Assembly: GCA_025738555.1 (NCBI GenBank)
Contig: JAOVFP010000007.1
Coordinates: 2,294,001 to 2,358,000 of the forward strand
Length of the DNA: 64,000 nucleotides
Reading direction: 5' to 3'
Source of the DNA: Cyathus striatus
Lineage: Eukaryota > Basidiomycota > Agaricomycetes > Agaricales > Nidulariaceae
Shown: positions 11,201 through 22,422 of the stretch, piece by piece
How positions within the stretch are numbered: position 1 is the stretch's first letter
How the letters are laid out: every line of letters starts with the position of its first letter
Notes under the pieces: generated by a model
The model's database searches: none
What the model was told of the DNA's origin: nothing
Seen by the model: only the letters and a program-made list of their open reading frames with translations
Program-made: the position numbers and the translations under genes

Positions 11201-12873
11201 ATGGAAATCTTGGAAAATGGAATGACACAGAGAGATTAAAAGTGCTAGCCCTAGAAATCCAAACCAGAGTACTTGGAAAAGAGCATCCTGACACTCTTGG
11301 TAGTATGGCCAATCTTGCATGCACATATAGATCCCTTGGAAAATTGAAGGCAGCAGAGAACTTAGAGGTACTTGTCCTTGAAATAGAAACAAAAGTGCTG
11401 GGAAAAGAGCATCCTGAGACCCTCATAAGTATGGCCAATCTTGCATGTACATATCAAAACCTTGGAAAATTGAAAGAGGCAGAGGAATTGAACATGCTAG
11501 CCCTAGATATCAGAACCAGAGTACTGGGCAAGGAGCATCCTTCTACCTTTACAAGCATGGTCAATCTTGCATGTATATATGATACCCTTGGGAAATGGAA
11601 AGAGGCAGAGAAATTAGCAGTACTAGCTCTAGAAATTGGAACCAGAGTACTGGGAAATGAGCATCCTGACACTCTTATGTGTATGGCCAACCTTGCATGT
11701 ACATATGGAAAGCTTGGAAAATTGAAAGAAGCAGAGGAATTGGAAGTGTTAGCCATAGAAATCAGAACTAGAGTACTAGGTAAGGAGCATCCTACCACCC
11801 TTATTAGTATGGCCAACCTTGTATGTACATATGGAAGCCTTGGGAAATGGAAAGAGGCAGAGAAGTTAGCAGTGCAAGCTCTAGAAATTGGAACTAGAGT
11901 ACTGGGAAAAGAGCATCCTAACACTCTTCATAGTATGTCCAATCTTGCATGTATATATGATAACCTTGGGAAATGGAAAGAGACAGAGGACTTAGAAGTG
12001 CTAGTCCTTGAGATAAGAACCAGAGTACTGGGCAAGGAGCATCCTTCCACTCTTATAAGTATGGCAAATCTTGCATGTACATATCGAAAACTTGCAAAAT
12101 TGAAAGAGGCAGAGAAATTAGCAGTGCCAGCCCTAGAAATTAGGACCAGAGTACTGGGAAAAGAGCATCCTGACACTCTTTATAGTATGTCCCATCTTGC
12201 ATGCACATATAGATCCCTTGGAAAATTGAAAGAGGCAGAGGACTTAGAAGTGCTAGTCCTTGAAATCAGAACTCAAAGACTAGGCAAGAAGCATCCTTCT
12301 ACTCTTATGAGTATGGCCAATCTTGCATCTATATATCAAAACCTTGGAAAATTGAAAGAGGCAGTGGAATTGGAAGTTACAGCATTAGATATTAGAACAA
12401 AAGTACTGGGCAAGGAGCATCCTGACACTCTTCACAGTATGGCCAACCTTGCATGTACATATCGAAAACTTGGAAAATTGAAAGAGGCAGAGGAATTGGA
12501 AGTGCTCGTCCTTGAAACCAGAACTAGAGTACTGGGCAAGGAGCATCCTTTCACTCTTATAAGTATGGTCAATCTTGCATGTACATATCAACATCTTGGA
12601 AAATTGAAAGAGGCAGTGGAATTGGAAGTTCCAGCATTAGAAATCAGAACAAGAGTACTAGGCAAGGAGCATCCTGACACTCTCCACAGTATGACCAACC
12701 TTGCATGTACATATCAAAAGCTTGGAAAATTGAAAGAGGCAGAGGAATTGGAAGTGCCAGCCCTAGAAATAAGAACCAGAATATTGGGTAAGGAGCATCC
12801 TGACACTCTTGAAAGTATGACCAATCTTGCAATTTTATATGGAAACATTGAACAATTGCATAAGGCTAAATAA
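8267..12873 (+). CDS. NLR1: NB-ARC ATPase with 24 TPR units, one in-frame stop at the P-loop
   Basis: Three exons, 8267-8356, 8414-8634 and 8682-12873, with GT-AG introns of 57 and 47 bp; spliced length is exactly 1500 codons plus stop. The layout is a short N-terminus, then LSPIQQTPPC.SQMFTGQE, an NB-ARC domain and a TPR array. The Walker A region reads GI-stop-RIGKTQIC: TGA at 8579-8581 replaces one residue of the GMGGIGKT seen intact in NLR2. Walker B is WLVVFDNADG (about 8830), then NILITSR and GLPLAIDHAG. From about 9889 come 24 kinesin-light-chain-type TPR units of 42 residues, typified by LGKLKEAEELEVLALEI. Such STAND proteins act in fungi as intracellular sensors in self/non-self recognition or immunity (family knowledge). 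No N-terminal effector domain is visible. With the stop it is probably a very recent pseudogene, unless that base is a sequencing error or the codon is read through. Confidence 0.85.
9889..12870 (+). repeat. TPR tandem repeat, 24 units of 126 bp
   Basis: The 126-bp unit encodes 42 residues, with the near-invariant core RVLGKEHPDTL.SMANLACTY. Units are highly similar at DNA level, and blocks are duplicated: about 10340-10495 and 12104-12259 are nearly identical at a distance of exactly 14 units (1764 bp). This points to recent unequal exchange or gene conversion inside the array. Periodic open frames on the minus strand across this array are by-products of the repeat. Confidence 0.9.
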
Positions 12874-15800
12874 TTGGAAGTTCTTATTCTATAGATCAGA
12901 ACTTTATTTCCAGCTTAGTTGACTTCATTTGTTTTGAATTGTGATAATTCTTTTTCATTCTTTTACTCTGATGTATTGTTTCAATTTCAAAGTTAAGTTC
13001 TATTAAGTTTAGAGACATATTTGAAGTGTGTGTAAGTGGTGAGAAGCATGGTTACTTTTGACTTGCTTTTGATAGTGTATCATTCAATAATGTCATTGAG
13101 ATAATTTTAAATAGGGTAATTACAAGTGATCAAGAACTAGCATACACTAGTAAGAGATATAGAGTTTGTGTTGGGTAACCTAACAACTTGAATGTGAAAG
13201 AGCTCTGAAAGGTGACCTTGTATTATACTAACACTTAAAATTTAGTCTCAATGAAGTGTATAAGTAACATAGAACTTAAATCTATATGGAATTGAGTGAT
13301 GACAGAAGGGAAGCTCCCTCCATGTGGTTCAATTCACATGAAATATACAAGGAAAGACTACTATTTCATAATTGTCTCTGAGTTTTAATAAATTGCTTTT
13401 GGAAAATAACAAAAGAGAGGCATGATATGAAAGCATACTGGATTTAGCAAGTGAGTTATGATTTGAAGGGAATGATTTCAGTGTAAAGTCTACATTTTGT
13501 TCTAAATAGTATTATTGAAAGTATGAAGTAGCAACAAATACTGCAGTATGTATAAGAATTGTATACCTCACATTGTTGTGTTGTTGAAATGTACTGTTTC
13601 TATTTTCACATTGTAGCATGAGTTGACATTGTTGACTTGAATAATTGTCTGACACTGTGAATGCATGATTAATATGTTTCCCTGTTATATTTACTTTCCA
13701 TTATTCTCTTTCTCTTTCTCTTTCTCTTTCTCTTTTTGTAGTGATTGTCCTTTAACCTTATGGCTGATGGTATATAGCATTAAAGTATCTAGTTTAGCTC
13801 TATGCAGTATAAAATAAAATACAGTTAATTCTACTCACACTACATATGCTCACTAAGAAAGTACTTGGTGGGTAAGACTCAGATGCAAGATGCTTATGAA
13901 TGAAGTAAGGTGAAGGGAAGGTATCAATAACTGATGCCCAATGTGGAATGTGTGCTTAGCAAACACTTTAATATGTATTTGAAGCATGTTCCATAATATC
14001 AGACTTAACATGGGCTTACAACTTCAGCTTTCATTGCAATTAGAATCTCAAGCTTGTACAAATACTAGTGAGAACTTCTGATGCACTGAATTTATGATCT
14101 GTATTTAAATAGAACTAATATATTTTGTAATATTCAAATAATCATTCCAAACCACAGGCTGTATGTTCAAGGGAGTGATAACACAGATTATATATAAACA
14201 AGTATAAAAGTGGTAAACTAAAGAGTCAAAACTTTTCAAATATGAAATTACTCAGTTCAAATACTGTTCAGAGTCATTCTATTTCCAATGTACTACACTT
14301 CTAGAGTGGAAGAGACCTAAGATTTCTCCTGGGGTTGCTTGCTTTTCCTCCTCATTCCTGCCCTTCTTATATACATTTTACAAATAAAGCTGTACACTAC
14401 TTATATATGAAATAGAACTATTCTAGAATACTCTAAATAATGACTTAATATTTTTTCCAACACATACACAATGCAGAGCTATGTGATACATGTGGAATTC
14501 CATGTGGTAGATCAAACAGCAGGATATTCTCAGAGTACAAGTACAAAGTCACATGACATATTCCAGGTTATGCATAACTGCAGTAACTGGTTCAGAGTAT
14601 ATATCAGAATGGATACATACACCTCTATAATTACCTGCAAAAGTATTGAAAACTAACAGAATAACACATATATTTATTGATTATTTCCTGAGAGTTTCTA
14701 AATCTATTATCACCCATGCAATCTCGAAGGTGAGCACATACTGGCATGGCTATATTGGTCTAAGCCAACAATAGAAGATATGGACTCAGTAGATACATAA
14801 TTGGCTGTAGTGGGAAGAGGTAAATGCTGTCTGCTGTCAATTGTCACTGATGAAAACAATGGTAAGTTGACCATTTCCCCTGAACATAATTATAAATGAT
14901 CTATCTTATTTTATAAAATATAGCAAAATTTAGTTTGCTTGCATATGATGGGTGCAAAGCTTTCAGATAATGGTTCTAATGCCTCACATTTGATCACATG
15001 ACAGGAATGCATGGAATGCATTCCCTCACTAGTAATCAAGTACTAGGTGCATGTACATAGTCTTTTGAACTCTAGTAATTAGATATATTTGCTATGTACT
15101 GATTCTCTTCCTACTGAGAAGCAGATGTGAAGATGCCCAGAGGGCATGGGAGAACTATAATGGAAACCCAAAGTGAGTATGAGTGTGGAAAAATAGAGCA
15201 GAGGTGCAAAAGTGAACTGTGGCTTCAGTGTATGTGCTGCACTGCCTGGATATCCCCAGGGAATGGTTTGTATTTCACAACAGACTATATAAGATGAAAG
15301 GAAATGTTCCAGAGTATGAGAAGAGGCTTTGCCACTACACAACACAGTGGGAGAGAAACCTGAAGGAAAACCTGGAGCAGGTTTTGGAACTTAAGAGTTG
15401 GAAGAAGTGTACAGAGTTGATACAAATACTGAATACTACTAGTACATCTGGAAGGCTATATATACTAAGTAGGAACCTATAGGTATGAATGTGGAAGCAT
15501 AATACTGAGTAGAAGTCAAAGGGATAGGTAGAATATAAAAGCTGGGCAAAGCGGAGTAGGGGCACAAATGACATGCTCAGAATGGAGAATAAAGAACTAA
15601 ACTACTTTGACCATAATGAAATGTACAAGTGGGAATGGAAGAGAGGAGTAATAGTATAATGATGCAGTGAGGCTGTCATAAGAGAAAGTACATATCTGGG
15701 ATACCTAATAAAAAACCTGACAGGTTCCAGGTACATTTCTGGGTGGGAATGTTGGGAAGTATAAACCTGTAATGGGTACATTCTGGGAATGGAACAGGTG

Positions 15801-17880
15801 TGTTGGAAGGTCACATGGGAACCTCTGGGAACATCAGCACAATGTATCCAGACACAGATATAACAATATTACACATCTGGTATTATTCCTTTAGTATATA
15901 TCAAATAGATATTTCTGCTGACAGTGCAAGTCTCAACCCCAGCTCTCAGATGTCCCATTCCCTTAGTAATGTATCCAAAATAGAACACTTTGATTGGCAA
16001 CTCAGGACTTGCTCCAACCTTTGTACTTGTAATGTGTATTACTAATACTGAGTTCTAATATTATATGAAAAATAGAGAGATTTAGCCATTAAATAGTTTT
16101 AAGGCATATCACTTCTCAATTATATTTCTTAGGGTACAGGAGACTCCCCTTCTACTACACATAACTACCTATTAAATGTTTTACAAAATGTGGCTAGGAG
16201 GGACTATGTGATTTGTGCAATTGAAGCAATTGCATATTAGCTAATCTATAAGTAGACATTTAGACTAGAACTGGCATTTTGGATGAACCAGAGTAAAGCC
16301 ATGAGTTATAGACAAATGCATGCTAAGAATATGTCCATATAGGAAGATAACAAAGTACAATTCCCACTACCTTTTTAAGATAGGTGAGTCTTAGGGGACT
16401 CTTGACATCTTGAAAAGGCAATTTTGAGATCTGACTTTGGAAACTTAATCTGATTGGTTCTTGCTGGGATCTCAACTTGATTGGCTCCTGCCACTATTGT
16501 AACTAAAACTATTTAAAATATATTTAATACACTCAAGAATTGGACCACTATTTTAGATAAAACATTATAAATTGAAGATCTTATTACTACTATATAATCT
16601 TGTGCTGTATTTCTTTCCCATTTTCATTACTTTTATCTCGAACTGTGTTTCCTTCACCTGTTATTTTTACTCCTCCCTCATCTCTTCCTTTTGCTATTTA
16701 ACTTGACTAACTTTTATAGTCTACAGTCCTTTTATATCTTCTTCATTCTCTGTCATAACTTCTTCCTACTTTCTTCCTCCACATACAACACCTGAATTGA
16801 ACCATATATGCTATTTCTTAGTAATCTGTATGATGCCTATTTCTCATCAAAATTTCACTCTGTTGCTGGAAAACTAAATGATTTATCATATATACTTATA
16901 TCTATGATTTTTGATATATGTTATGAATCTCCATGGAATTAGCACTAGCACTAGCAATTATCCACATATTAATGAGTTTCTGAACTTTATCTTAAAAAAA
17001 TGCTTTTCACATAACACACCTGAACTTTGTAAATTATGTTCTGCCAATAGCATGTTGATGAACTTTGATATCAAATCATGAATTGCATTGATTTGATTTT
17101 TATTGATTAAGATAACAGTATTTATTTTATTTATTGAATGATTTTGTGCTTTTTTGATTCAGTGCAACTGAATTTTGCACCTGGAAATGTGCACTTTGAA
17201 TCAACTCATCCTTTGCAGCATCTGATTCACACAACAGATAAACATGGAGAAACATGTCTTACTTCTGGGGTTATTGAAAGAGAAACAATGAAGCACAAGG
17301 TGGAAATTATTTGTAAACTCATGGTCTTTCACCTGCACTACAAAAATTGACATATTACAATTTCCACTACATAATCAAGTGATGCATGTGTCAAGGTGTT
17401 TGTTCACATTTGCACATGTTCTCTCTCTCTCATTTCCCTTCAACACCAACACTTCTGCATTGCCCAGAATGCTGCAATTACTCAAAGATCATCAATACTG
17501 CACACTACCAAGCTCCACTAAATACCACAGTTCACCTTACCAGTTATGCTTTATGTTTCAAGCTTTCCCTTTTCTTCCAATAATCTACCATTAATCTCCA
17601 TTTTATTTCATTATTCCTCATTAAGTACTCTCCTTATTCTAATTTTATTTAAAAACCATGTAACTACTCCCTCCCAATCCAGTGAAATATCCCCCCTCCC
17701 TTTCTCAACACCTTAGAACACCTCAAGGTCAAATGGATGTTCACTGACTCACTTACTAATTTCTTTGTTTAGGCATCAACACACCTATTACCTCTACAGT
17801 GGCCCCACACTCCTCTAAATGTACAACCTTCACTGTGTCATAACCTTGAACTTGTGCTTGCAAGCCCCACAAATGGACTC
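12874..17880. other. Long CpG-poor intergenic region
   Basis: About 5 kb without a convincing gene. A (CTCTTT)n microsatellite lies at 13705-13736. AATTCCCACTACC at about 16363 is the inverse of the hairpin-type repeat end at 30658 and 41632. The open frame 15219-15482 shows no family features. The composition suggests strongly mutated old repeats. Confidence 0.45.
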
Positions 17881-19440
17881 TGCTATAAGCTGACTAACTG
17901 AGCATGAGTGCTGAGTGTGAGAGAGCAAGGGATTGACAGATATAGGGAAGAATGTCATTATTGTTGAACTTTTTGGTGTCTAGAGTACTGTTAGCTATGA
18001 CTTAGGTGGGTGCCATGACCTAGCTGGGGTGTTCCAAAGTAAGGAGTGACCAGAGAGTGACAGGTGTATTGGCTTGGAGGATTTCCTCCTGCAGAGATTG
18101 AAGGGCCTAATGTGGAATTGGGCCAATTAAGGGATTGCACTTGAGGGGGCTTATCATAGTCTATGAAGAGTGTAAGTGACAACTGCAATTGAGATTGAGG
18201 GATGGAATGGGAGAAGACATGGGAGAGAGTGAGGGAGATGGAGATGGAAAGAACATATAGCATGTGAGCTTGAGGAGAAGAAGGGAGGTACACATGTTTA
18301 CCAGGAAATGCAGTGAATAAATCGTTGATTCTTCTGTTGCACAATAACATCATCATAGGTGGTAGAATAGGGGAAAAGCACATACCACTCATTGAAACAG
18401 ATCCCCCTTCTAAACAGCTATATTATCTGAGAGTGAACCATGCATGGTGCCAGCATTGAGTTTGAATGTGATAAAGGGGTAGTATTGCTGGATATGCAGA
18501 TGTATGCACTGCTGCTAGCCACTAGCTAGGTGAGTGATAGAGAGGAGTGAATATGTGTTGTTGAGGAGGGAGTGTTTTATCAGGGTGTGGGTGGCCAGGG
18601 CAACCTTGGGGTGTATGGGCTTGGGGGTGCAGCATTGTTTCATGCTGAGGTGAAGGGACCAAATATGGGGTCAGGCAAGCCTGATCAGGTGGCATTTCTT
18701 TTTGGGCTGCCCATGGTCTGTAGATGTGGACATAAGCATGTGGGGGAAGGGGGGGAGTGAGTGGGAGAAGATGTTGAAGAGGTGGGGAGGGATTGTACAA
18801 AGACATACAAGAGGGAAAGGGGAGAGAGAGGAAGAAAAAAAAAGGAGGTACAGAGCTTGAGTGTGAAGGGATGTAGTCATTTTGCTATCATGTGCCAGGA
18901 ATGTGTCCTCTGTTGTATGATCAGATCAGTATATGTCATAAAGTGAGAAGAAAACATGTATTGCCAGCCTATTCTCATCCTAACCTATCCAGTACTGCCC
19001 TTCCTTTGATAACATATTAGAATAGTATCTTCTATCATGGGGTTTGGGGGCTTGATGGTGTGTGGAGAACTGCTAGCCATGAGCTAGAATGATAGGATGA
19101 GGAAGGAGGTTTGCTATGACTTGAAGCCTGTGCATTCTGCAATGAAGTGAGTGCTTGCCAGGGAGAGTGCTGGGCCTATGAACTTGGTGGTGCACATTGA
19201 AATGCTGCACCTATGAGAACTGACCTTGGTTGTAAAGCTCAAAGTATGAGAGTGTGACTGATATTGAGAGACAGAGAAATGAAAATGAAGATGGAAGGAG
19301 AGGGATGTCATTGTTTTCCTGACATGTGCTGGGGAATGCTGTGAACAGAACATCTGTTGTACAGATGCATTGGTGTAGGCAGTAGAGTGGTAGGGGGACA
19401 CATACTATCATTGATGCAGGTCCACCTTCCAAGCAGCTAT
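17880..19440 (-). pseudogene. DUF6699-family fragments, CpG-decayed paralogue of 41960-43500
   Basis: Collinear with 41960-43500: the same order of a Pro-rich part, a 5' part with HSTAYTNASVQQMFCSQHS (about 19330-19390) and the flank. Nearly every CpG of the 42-kb version appears here as TG or CA. Examples: GAACGTACAGCGCGTGAGC at 42 kb against GAACATATAGCATGTGAGC here, and AAAACGCGGCGAAT against GAAATGCAGTGAAT. Several partial copies of the N-terminal half lie in a row, and no DUF6699 C-terminal domain was found in this block. Non-functional. Confidence 0.6.
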
Positions 19441-20160
19441 TTGAAGTTTTGTATGTCTATTGTTTGTTGTTGAATAGAAGTGTAGTAGAACAGATATTCC
19501 AGAGGGAGGAAGAGACTTAGAGAGGAGGGAAATCACAGTGAGAGAATGATGAACAGACAGATGGAGGCAGCACCATGACAGGCATTGCCAAGCATGTGAC
19601 TTCAAAACAAGTCCAGTCTTGCTAGCACAAGGTTGCTGTGCACATCTAAGCTCTCACCAAGCTATCACAGATCTCACTGTGGTCACTATTTCTATCTCTC
19701 CAGCACTTTCTCTCTTCTTAGTGGTTTGTATATAAGTATGCTATCATGGGAAGCTATAAGGCAATTGAAAGAGTGGTAACATTGGATCCTGGCACTAGGG
19801 TAGGCTGCTTAGATGAGAGGCACTGGTAAATGCTTAAATGTAAGTTCACATTGAAGCTACCTATGTAGTCCTCCCAACATCATTTGTTCACTGAGTACCT
19901 AAACTGGGTTGACTTACACCACTGTGAGGTAGCATACTTGTGTTGCATTATGTATAAATGAAGATGTTATCACTACTTTCATAGCCAAGAAAGTATTGGC
20001 AATGTGATGTGTACAGCTCTACACATTACAACTCTTGTCCTATCAATCCTTGACATGTGAACCTAATGCAATTGGAAAGATTGATGGGATACTCATATTC
20101 ATGAGTTGCATGCCCCGTGCCCCTCATGTGTATAGAACTTCACTGGCAACTTCAACATGA
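19441..20160 (-). repeat. Conserved DUF6699/NLR flank, CpG-poor copy
   Basis: Matches 43500-43770 and then 63000-64000, ending in CATGCCCCGTGCCCCTCATG and ACTTCACTGGCAAC, which are also the last bases of the window. It links the DUF6699 block to the NLR2 promoter. The 119-codon open frame of the 63-kb copy is almost wholly deleted here. Confidence 0.5.
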
Positions 20161-20208
20161 AGATGAACAATTATAAAAATAGTGTGGCCACATTATGTGC
20201 TAGTAACA

Positions 20209-20215
20209 TATAAAG
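20209..20215 (+). promoter_or_regulatory. TATA box of NLR2
   Basis: TATAAAG, 44 bp before the ATG at 20259, in the same context as the NLR1 box. Confidence 0.5.
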
Positions 20216-20258
20216 GTAGGATGTTCATTGATGCAGTATATTCCCCACCTTGTTCAAC

Positions 20259-21157
20259 ATGTCCTCCAGAGTATTTTCAAATGCAAGTCACTTTGCATTA
20301 AATCAACCTATCATGATAAATCAACCAAACTATTATATCAATTCCCAGGTAAACCATATCTCAGAGTGTATTTGTGAACTGTACTCAAAGTATTTACTAT
20401 TCCAGGTCAATATAGCTAATCATGAGCAACTATCTCCAATCCAACAAACACCTCCATGCATAAGCCAAATGTTCACAGGACAAGAACAATATCTTGAAGC
20501 CCTGAAGAAACATTTTAAACCAGAGATTTCAAATGATTTCTCCAGAAAATATTTTCTTCTGTTTGGAATGGGAGGAATTGGTAAAACCCAAATCTGTCTA
20601 AAGTATATGGATGACACAGAAGACTTGTAGGTGAACTCCAATTTACAATCAATGGAATATTAACTCTTGTACAGTTATGTTTACACATTTTGGATTGATA
20701 CCTCTTCAGAAGATACCATGATACAGAATCTTAGAGATATCTTCAGAGAGAGCTTGGAAAATTGGAAGAGGCAGAGGAATTGGAAGTGTTAGCATTACAC
20801 ATGAGAACCAGAGTACTGGGCAGGGAGCATCCTGATACTTTTAAGAGTATAGCAAATCTTGCATGTACATACAGAGAGCTTGGAAAATTGAAAGAGGCAG
20901 GGGAATTGGAAGTGCCAGCCCTTGAAATAAGAATCAGAGTACTTGGCAGAGAGCACCCAGATACTCTTATAAGTATGGCCAATCTTGCACATACATATGG
21001 AAACCCTGGGAAATAGAAAGAGGCAGAGGAATTAGGAGTGCTAGTCTCAGAAATCACAACCAGAGTACTAGATAAGGAGCATTCTAACACCCTTATGAGT
21101 ATGGCCAATCTTGCATGTACATATGTAAATATTGAAGAATTGCATAAGACTAAATAA
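20259..21157 (+). pseudogene. NLR2: NB-ARC/TPR gene with most of the NB domain deleted
   Basis: Exon 1 (20259-20348) and exon 2 (20406-20626) have exactly the lengths of NLR1 exons 1 and 2. Exon 2 carries an intact P-loop, GMGGIGKTQICLKY. Exon 3 starts at 20675 with YVYTFWIDTSSED but after about 80 bp jumps straight into TPR sequence (ELGKLEEAEELEV). The join is out of frame and removes Walker B, GLPLA and most of the TPR units. About three TPR units remain, one with a TGG-to-TAG stop (GNPGK-stop at about 21014). The final VNIEELHKTK-stop is the family C-terminus. Non-functional as read. Confidence 0.8.
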
Positions 21158-22373
21158 TTAGAAGTGCTAGTTCCATAAATCAGAACCTTATGTTGAATTG
21201 TGACAATTCTTTATATTTTCTTACTCTGATGTATTTATCACATAGATTAGAATTAAATTTCAATTTTGAAGTTCTATCATGTTCAAGGGCAATGGAAGTG
21301 TGTGAAAGTGATGAGAAGCACAGTGACTTTTGACAGTATATCATTTAAAGATGTCATTGAGATAATAATAAATAGAGTTATTACAATAATCATCAGCTTT
21401 TGATCAACCCAAGATAGTAAACTTGCTACAAGTTAGTTTTGCATATATAGCTTGAAGTTGAAGTAAAAAATTTAATTCTGCCAGTATTTGCACAGCTTGG
21501 CAGAATAAATTCTGCCTACAGCACTACTTGAAAGGTGGCTTGATATTATACTAATACATAATATTTAGTGCTAATGAAGTGTATAAATAATATAGAGTTA
21601 GGTCTATATAAATCTGAGTGATAACAGTAGAGAAGTTCCCTCCATATGGCCCAATTCAGATTTCCCTCCTTTTCTCTTTCCTGTTACATTCCCCTCCCTC
21701 ATTCAGGTTCATTTGCATTGCCTTTTCTGTTTCCTCTTCTTCTCTGGTCTGCACTGCACTCACTCTGTTACAAATACATACAACAACATCATGTAAGTGT
21801 AGGAACACTAAAATAGGTCAATAGTTAAATCAACAAATAATGGCATTACACAAGAAGTGAGTCTCAATTGTAGAGGCAAGGTATCTATGTACAAATCCAA
21901 CTACTTAAACACTGTTCTACAATACTACATACAGTACAACTAGATAAGTAATGTGGGACATTTACCCTTCATTATTATTACCCTGTCAAATCATGTGGTG
22001 ATTGTGATATGTTGGAGAGTACCTCATCCATGTCAGTCTCTACTTTGAGTACATCAATGTAATCAACTATTCAGTAGTATATTATGCTTACAGAGAGCTA
22101 AAAATTGTTTGATTGTTTACTGGCATCATTCATGTGAAGATGAACAACAATAATAATAGTATACTTGCTTCATCAAACTGAGTGCTATATGTGAATGTTG
22201 TACATATAATTAGCTCTTTAATACCAACAGTGTGAATACCACTATTATAATCAGCATTCAAAACAGGATTAAATGATCTTTATCAGCCAAATCTATGACA
22301 TCTGTGTATGTCCAAAATAGATTTTAAAGATAAAGTTTAATTATATGAGAAGCTGTGTCACCCACTGATATCA
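21158..22373. other. Intergenic, downstream of NLR2 and upstream of NLR3
   Basis: The first part (21180-21660) resembles the sequence downstream of NLR1 (12890-13330), so gene and 3' region were duplicated together. The last part (about 22140-22370) is the shared NLR upstream region. Nothing else recognised. Confidence 0.5.
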
Positions 22374-22380
22374 TATAAAA
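22374..22380 (+). promoter_or_regulatory. TATA box of NLR3
   Basis: TATAAAA, 43 bp before the ATG at 22423, followed by the conserved GTTCATTGA stretch seen before NLR1 and NLR2. Confidence 0.45.
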
Positions 22381-22422
22381 ACAGCAAGTTCATTGAGCAG
22401 TTTATTTCCTGTCACTATCAGC

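Noticed and set aside
10194..12832. Series of long minus-strand open frames (for example 10416-10916, 11454-11924) opposite the TPR array
   Set aside because: They follow the 126-bp period of the plus-strand repeat; the antisense frame is simply stop-free in the unit.
12874..17880. Small genes from several 60-90 codon open frames
   Set aside because: CpG-poor, AT-rich decay sequence with no splice-consistent or family-like frames.
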